Shown piece by piece: positions 6,063 through 7,065 of a stretch of DNA of 7,065 bases. Each line of letters begins with the position of its first letter. The stretch's first letter is position 1. The DNA lies in assembly GCA_007123785.1 (NCBI GenBank), contig SLGL01000454.1, positions 1 to 7,065 of the forward strand, in the 5' to 3' direction. The translations under genes were made by a program, and so were the position numbers. The stretch comes from Balneolaceae bacterium. GTDB lineage: Bacteria > Bacteroidota > Rhodothermia > Balneolales > Balneolaceae. Under the pieces are notes generated by a model, which was not told the origin of the DNA, searched no databases, and saw only the letters and a list, made by a program, of their open reading frames with translations.

Positions 6063-6341
6063 TTAGCTTGCCCGGGCATCAACATGTTCAGATACGTGAA
6101 AGCTGAAAACGTTGATGAGAAAGAGAAATGCAACTGAACCTACGGCGGCATAAATCAGGGGTGCGTAAAGATTCAGCATAATAGAGCAAATCCCGATGAT
6201 TACCGAGCCGGCTGCCCCACCTATGATGTTGCCGATCATTCCAATTCCGCGTTTAATCATTACCAGGTCGATAATAAAACCAACCAGCAACCCGATAGAA
6301 ATGAGCCAGTAAATGGTAACACTGTTTAATTCTTCCATCAT
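6063..6341 (-). CDS. Small three-helix membrane protein, possibly GlsB/YeaQ/YmgE-like
   Basis: 92 aa, almost entirely hydrophobic. Three membrane segments are visible: about 9-28 (TIYWLISIGLLVGFIIDLVM), 33-54 with the glycine-rich GMIGNIIGGAAGSVIIG, and 59-80. The short loop IKRG separates the first two; the tail FHVSEHVDARAS is polar. The Gly-rich GNIIGGAAGS helix and the overall size recall the GlsB/YeaQ/YmgE family (named transglycosylase-associated, in practice small stress-linked membrane proteins of unknown function), but the match is by pattern only. Start: ATG ATG at 6341/6338, either may be used; no Shine-Dalgarno site. It is divergent from dinB, sharing a 197-base intergenic region. 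No function is assigned. Confidence 0.75.
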   Translation of the reverse strand: MMEELNSVTIYWLISIGLLVGFIIDLVMIKRGIGMIGNIIGGAAGSVIIGICSIMLNLYAPLIYAAVGSVAFLFLINVFSFHVSEHVDARAS

Positions 6342-6350
6342 TCAATCGTT

Positions 6351-6375
6351 TAATTTGTATTACTTTGTAATTTGT
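6351..6375. promoter_or_regulatory. Direct and inverted repeats before the small membrane protein gene
   Basis: TAATTTGT occurs twice (6351-6358 and 6368-6375), 17 bases apart, and overlaps a perfect inverted repeat ATTAC-ttt-GTAAT (6359-6371). It lies 10-34 bases upstream of the minus-strand start at 6341, where an operator could act. AT-rich sequence makes chance matches plausible. Confidence 0.25.
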
Positions 6376-6538
6376 TAAGAGTGCTTTGGAGCAAATCCAC
6401 CAAGTATTTTGTTTTTGCCAGTCATAGCGTGATTCATCTTAATTAACGACAATACTCTGTGGAATTATTTGAAATATGCACCAATCGCTAAAGGTACAAA
6501 TTTTCAGTTTTTTATACCTGTCCGCAGCAGGGATTTTT

Positions 6539-7065
6539 ATGAAAATACTTAAAACAGACATCCGTAAAATTATTCATGTGGATATGGATGCATTTTATGC
6601 ATCTGTTGAGCAGCGTGATTATCCCGAATTCCGTAATAAACCGGTTGTGGTGGGTGGTTCTCCACAAGGGCGTGGTGTGGTGGCAGCAGCAAGTTATGAG
6701 GCACGGAAATTCGGCATCCACTCAGCGATGCCTGCATCGAGGGCGGTGAAGCTGTGCCCACACGCTGTTTTTTTGAAACCACGGTTTGAAGTGTACCGTG
6801 ATGTGTCGTACCAAATCCGGGATATTTTTTTTGATTACACCGATCTGGTTGAGCCGCTTTCACTTGATGAAGCCTACCTCGATGTCACAGAAAATCACAA
6901 AAACATTCCCTCTGGAACGCTGATTGCCCGGGAAATCAAAAAAAGGGTCAAACAGGAAACCGGGCTAATTGCTTCGGCGGGTGTGGCTTTTAATAAATTT
7001 TTGGCGAAAATAGCTTCGGATCTCGACAAACCTGATGGGCTGAGCGTCATCACTCCCGATAAGGC
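6539..7065 (+). CDS. dinB: DNA polymerase IV (Y family), N-terminal part, cut by window end
   Basis: Error-prone translesion DNA polymerase that extends past damaged or misaligned primer ends. 175 codons are present; the family is usually 350-400 aa, so about half is missing past the edge. The palm and fingers motifs are intact: IIHVDMDAFYASVEQRD (Asp15 metal ligand), GGSPQGRGVVAAASYEAR (fingers, 39-56), and EPLSLDEAYLDVT (Asp110, Glu111 metal ligands), then KKRVKQETGLIASAGVAFNKFLAKIASDLDKPDG with start of the thumb. The residue at the steric-gate position, which excludes ribonucleotides, is Tyr20 where E. coli Pol IV has Phe13. Start: ATG at 6539 with CAGGGA about eight bases upstream; seven residues (MKILKTD) precede the usual MRKIIHVD start. 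No LexA-type box is recognised. A TATTTG word at 6466-6471 could be part of a promoter. Confidence 0.96.
   Translation, partial: MKILKTDIRKIIHVDMDAFYASVEQRDYPEFRNKPVVVGGSPQGRGVVAAASYEARKFGIHSAMPASRAVKLCPHAVFLKPRFEVYRDVSYQIRDIFFDYTDLVEPLSLDEAYLDVTENHKNIPSGTLIAREIKKRVKQETGLIASAGVAFNKFLAKIASDLDKPDGLSVITPDK

Noticed and set aside
6517..6531. CCTG-N7-CAGG before dinB as a possible LexA (SOS) box
   Set aside because: The spacing and flanks do not fit the CTGT-N8-ACAG pattern, and it overlaps the ribosome binding site region; no support for LexA control.

Overview
The window (about 43% GC by eye) looks like chromosomal DNA of a bacterium from the Bacteroidota/Balneolota/Rhodothermota side of the FCB group. 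The grounds are a FISUMP-domain lipoprotein, a calcium/sodium antiporter of the YrbG type, weak use of Shine-Dalgarno sites, and promoter-like TTTG/TATTTG words. The phylum is an inference. No phage, transposase, CRISPR, tRNA or rRNA gene was seen.

Layout: (1) 37-1194 (+), a lipoprotein with an FN3-like region and a C-terminal FISUMP domain; its signal peptide is best encoded in a neighbouring frame that joins the main frame across a T6 tract. (2) 1195-1444, intergenic, with a candidate dispersed repeat. (3) 3425-1445 (-), a two-gene unit: a CaCA-family Na+/Ca2+ antiporter whose end overlaps the start of an arginase-superfamily enzyme that best fits formimidoylglutamase (HutG). (4) 3426-3834, a gap with a possible small membrane peptide and a strong intrinsic terminator, both on the plus strand. 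(5) 5840-3835 (-), a 2H-phosphoesterase/cyclic phosphodiesterase-like protein followed by glutamate dehydrogenase. (6) 5841-6062, a repeat/hairpin-rich spacer. (7) 6341-6063 (-), a small three-helix membrane protein. (8) 6539 to the edge (+), the N-terminal part of DNA polymerase IV (dinB), cut by the window end.

Metabolic link (inference): HutG would release glutamate from N-formimidoylglutamate, and glutamate dehydrogenase would turn glutamate into 2-oxoglutarate plus ammonia, so the two lie on one amino-acid catabolic route although separate promoters are likely. The other genes show no clear shared pathway.

No clear new multi-gene system is visible. The points most worth a second look are the T6 frame junction at the lipoprotein signal peptide, a glutamate dehydrogenase that resembles animal mitochondrial GDH down to an antenna-like insertion, two plus-strand terminators with no obvious plus-strand gene, and two intergenic elements that share the same words in reversed order.
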